Shown here piece after piece: positions 58,201-59,851 of a stretch of DNA of 59,851 nt (the first letter of the stretch is position 1; every line of letters starts with the position of its first letter). The notes beneath the pieces are model-generated. The model searched no databases. It was not told the origin of the DNA and saw nothing but the letters and a program-made list of their open reading frames with translations. Source of the stretch: Halochromatium salexigens (lineage in GTDB: Bacteria > Pseudomonadota > Gammaproteobacteria > Chromatiales > Chromatiaceae); the NCBI RefSeq assembly GCF_016653295.1, contig NZ_NHSF01000073.1, positions 1 through 59,851 on the forward strand, written 5' to 3'. Both the position numbers and the translations under genes were made by a program.

Positions 58201-59203
58201 CGAGCAACTCGCTGACCATGGTCTCGCGTTTGGCGAGTTCGACCTCGGCCTCCTTTTGCTCGGTGACATCCAAACAGGTGCCGACCAGGCGCTCGGGCGC
58301 GCCCTCGGTGTCGCGGTGCAGACGCCCCTGCTGCAGCAGGGTGCGCGCAATGCCATCCGGGCCAAGCACGCTGAACTCGGCTTGATAGACGCCTGCCGGG
58401 TGCTTTTTGGCCGTCGTGAAGGCCCTAGCCAGGCGCTTGCTATGCGCGGGATCGACGACCTTGAGGAAAGAGTCAAGGCTCGCTTGCGTCGCGCCGGGCG
58501 CGAAGCCGAACAGGCGAAAGGTCTCATCGGACCATTGCGCCTGGCCGCTGTGCAAGTCGAGTTCCCAACTGCCAACATGGGCAATGGCCTGCGCTTCTTG
58601 CAAGCGCGCCTCGCTCAGGCGCAAGCGCTCCAGGGTCTCGATCGCCTCGGTCACGTCCTGCTGCACACCGATGTAATGGGTGACCTGACCGGCGCGATCG
58701 CGCATTGGCGAGAGGTGCAGCGAGTTCCAGAAGCGGGTGCCGTCCTTGCGGTAATTGCGCATGATGACGTTGCAGGTGTCGCCATCGTGCAGCGCGGTGC
58801 GCATCTGTCCGCGCGCGGCTTGCGCGCGATCTTCGCCCTGCATGAAACGGCAGTTGCGGCCGCTGACCTCGGCGGCGCTGTAGCCGGTCATGGTCTCGAA
58901 GCCGGAATTGACATAGGTGATCAGATCATCGCCATGGCGACGCTCGGTAATGATGACCCCGGTCTGGGCTTGCGAGAGCGCCTCGATCAGCACCTGATGC
59001 CGACGCCGTAGCTTCAGCGCCCGGAAGGCAATCAGGCCGGCAAGCGGGGCGAGCCAAAACAGCGCGAGGAGCGTAGCAATGGAGCCGAACAGGACATCGA
59101 CGCCGAAGAGCAAGGCGAGACTGAATGTGTTGCCAATCAATGCCAATACGCTCAGCAGCGCGAGCAGGATGAACCAACTCATGCCTGTCTGTTGATGACT
59201 CAT
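55238..59203 (-). CDS. Hybrid LOV-PAS-GAF sensor histidine kinase with receiver
   Basis: A 1321-aa protein; ATG 59203 has GGAG upstream (ATG 59233 would add 10 residues). Two transmembrane helices (~8-27 and ~38-60) then a LOV domain: GRNCRFMQ at 115-122 with photoadduct C118 and flavin contacts N117, Q122, N150, N160, Q181, all canonical. Further PAS domains, a GAF domain ('GDFIDADRSYLVYLSANGSK'), more PAS, then HisKA with H944 (GVSHDFNN), HATPase ('NLALNARDAM', 'DTGNGI', 'GHGLGLFMVRE') and a C-terminal receiver with D1248 ('LVLSDIAMPVMDG') and K1298. Predicted blue-light-responsive hybrid kinase. First gene in a same-strand set followed by REC-EAL (162 bases later), cheB and the second LOV kinase. 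Confidence 0.92.
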   Translation of the reverse strand: MSHQQTGMSWFILLALLSVLALIGNTFSLALLFGVDVLFGSIATLLALFWLAPLAGLIAFRALKLRRRHQVLIEALSQAQTGVIITERRHGDDLITYVNSGFETMTGYSAAEVSGRNCRFMQGEDRAQAARGQMRTALHDGDTCNVIMRNYRKDGTRFWNSLHLSPMRDRAGQVTHYIGVQQDVTEAIETLERLRLSEARLQEAQAIAHVGSWELDLHSGQAQWSDETFRLFGFAPGATQASLDSFLKVVDPAHSKRLARAFTTAKKHPAGVYQAEFSVLGPDGIARTLLQQGRLHRDTEGAPERLVGTCLDVTEQKEAEVELAKRETMVSELLALATGFVGVSDHSNDESTEQALARIGDFIDADRSYLVYLSANGSKVDKIFEWSDENVAPIGAHYIDLPTTKLPMMMAQLAVGEPVIITNVAEFDASGWVRERNLIETQRVQSLLLAPLQLDEHLFGFVGVEMVRSPRQWSAIEAQFLQLFANILVASEQRTRSLLALKQSNARYDALARQSRTITWELDPEGRFTYISDVCEAVLGYAPAEMLGRHYTDYIAEPEAREQAAIAADLMARRQPFEELIIPFRSRAGDPLWLSSDGRPILTEDGPFLGYRGTTKDVTERQRTLQRLAHSESRLSAIFENTPIGIALIGQNRRPLMVNQALTRFLGREAEILTYMRLDDITHPNDLHGALGELNEVLKGQRDAYRTTSRYLHADGQVLWGDLRVSLLPSSTEEEPIALAMIENITDLHEARERQRAAEQELTDYAEQLESLLDLVNLSVPYMEQIQALLRLARRSLRLDSAAAWRLEADARCRLLRAVPDGPTPPQAPPPALVAEASAEIGNPVIIASAEATEAPSSGAHWDTHPAMIGVVIDCTTPDGDQEQLLLTLAHATAIPPLELGQRQLLRLIAQRIAAVRHRDQLQENLVQSRERETIGHLASGVSHDFNNLLGVIDANLFFIADGLGEQAAADPEIGQVIDETRSALGQAKIITSGMLTISGSGKIPLESIDLASTIGEFQPILGQVLPPRIQLQIDVETGLQAYSNRAFLQSALLNLALNARDAMSEQGTLTIAARPVHADTARQPRIGSIPASECIEVRVADTGNGIAPELLERIFEPLFSTKAKRRGHGLGLFMVREFVVRTQAGLWVDSDAGQGTCFRLLLPAQATPQAPPDTHRAQTPAALDAPPALSAPESRRVLLVEDDRRVRDALSRLLKIEGFSVATASHGQDALRQLATMEGTIDLVLSDIAMPVMDGLDLFARLSEQFPSLPVILMTGQQAHWEPPLNSRGEPVPILRKPIDLGTLKESMHQMLPPNPNARA

Positions 59204-59631
59204 GGGTGAGACTCCGTATGACCAAAACCGCATCCATTTAGGTCAGCAGCGGCAACATGGCTGTCGAGGCTGTCTAGGCAACGGGTTTCCGGCGGCTAGG
59301 CCACCGTTAGCTACACCCTATACAAGATCAATTCATCTCTCAGTAAAGACTTATAAAGGTCGCCACCGAGGGATGGCCGCGAACGGCAACGATGCCAACC
59401 AGAATGTTGGCCATGTCAATGATCGCGCATATGGAGCCACTCGGGGATCGGGATAAAGGAGCCACCTGCTGACCGAGATGGGTGCAACCTGCCGAGCGCG
59501 CCGACCGGCGCAGGAGCGGCTCCACTGCTAGGAGGGTGGAAAGAGTGACGCCCTTGGGCAAGGCGGCGCTCACAGGCGTAGGCTGATCAGGGCAACCATC
59601 CCGTTGAACCGCCACCGCCTGAGAGACCGCC
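59204..59631. other. Non-coding interval before the right-hand transposase
   Basis: 428 bases. It should contain the promoter of the LOV kinase operon (reverse strand) and the left end of an insertion sequence. I find no convincing gene, and cannot define the IS end without the other terminus. Confidence 0.4.
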
Positions 59632-59851
59632 ATGTTCAGTCTACACACCTCCACGCTCACCAGCCACGGCCCCCAACTGATCGAGCAGATGCAAGCACTG
59701 GTGAGCTTCGTTGAAACGTCACTTGAGGACACACGGGCGACCCACGAGGTTGAAGAAGGCTTATGGCGTGGGGTCTTGGCCTTGGGCCACAGCCTGCTGG
59801 GGGCCTTCTTTGCCGCCAGTGGTGACGGGGATGTTGGTGAGCAGCACCTTA
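59632..59851 (+). mobile_element. Transposase N-terminus (ISKra4-like), cut by window edge
   Basis: ATG 59632 opens a frame to the window end: MFSLHTSTLTSHG, then 'HEVEEGLWRGVLALGHSLLG' and 'AFFAASGDGDVGEQ'. The 'HEVExGLWxxxLxLGxxLLGxFxxxxGxGDxGE' pattern is that of ISKra4-family transposases. Incomplete. Confidence 0.65.

Overview
The window reads as chromosomal DNA of a high-GC, nitrogen-fixing gammaproteobacterium, most likely a purple sulfur bacterium (Chromatiales). This is inferred from the gammaproteobacterial order trxB-aat-bpt-infA-clpA-clpS-csp-icd, a NifL/NifA-controlled nif/rnf cluster, many c-type cytochrome and RND genes, and two LOV-type flavin photosensor kinases. No 16S or photosynthesis genes are present, so genus is not assigned.

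Region 1 (1-12450) is an accessory and defence island. It holds a cut-off transposase, a DUF433 antitoxin whose DUF5615 toxin has been deleted down to its tail, an orphan type I restriction subunit HsdR, a conserved gene pair of unknown role (384 aa + CcbP-like), a frameshifted LysR gene, a DUF3800 remnant, a 1280-aa reverse transcriptase fused to a nitrilase (DRT type 1-like anti-phage protein), and a UPF0175/DUF3368 toxin-antitoxin pair.

Region 2 (12615-25316) is housekeeping: thioredoxin reductase, the two N-degron aminoacyl transferases Aat and Bpt, IF-1, ClpA with its adaptor ClpS (so the whole N-degron route is here), a cold-shock protein, isocitrate dehydrogenase, an M48 lipoprotein protease, a lipocalin-like protein, a di-haem cytochrome and initiator tRNA-fMet with its own promoter and terminator.

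Region 3 (25419-34011) is a second accessory patch: a small cytochrome c whose signal-peptide part seems frameshifted, a CusBA-type metal efflux pair, a TumE/TumA toxin-antitoxin module flanked by two copies of a 'cusA 3' part + antitoxin' segment (each copy decayed in a different way), and an AAA-ATPase/PD-(D/E)XK protein.

Region 4 (34084-47342) is nitrogen fixation: nifLA diverges from rnfABCDGEH (electron supply to nitrogenase) across a 426-bp control region with sigma-54 and NifA sites; nifV-orf-nifW-nifZ-nifM runs convergently with rnf and has its own sigma-54 promoter. nifHDK are not in the window.

Region 5 (47675-59203) is the most unusual part: four same-strand signalling genes, transcribed in the order LOV hybrid histidine kinase, REC-EAL c-di-GMP phosphodiesterase, CheB methylesterase, second LOV histidine kinase. 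No CheA, CheR or receptor is nearby. I infer a blue-light input module acting on c-di-GMP and possibly on chemotaxis adaptation. The window ends in a second cut-off transposase.
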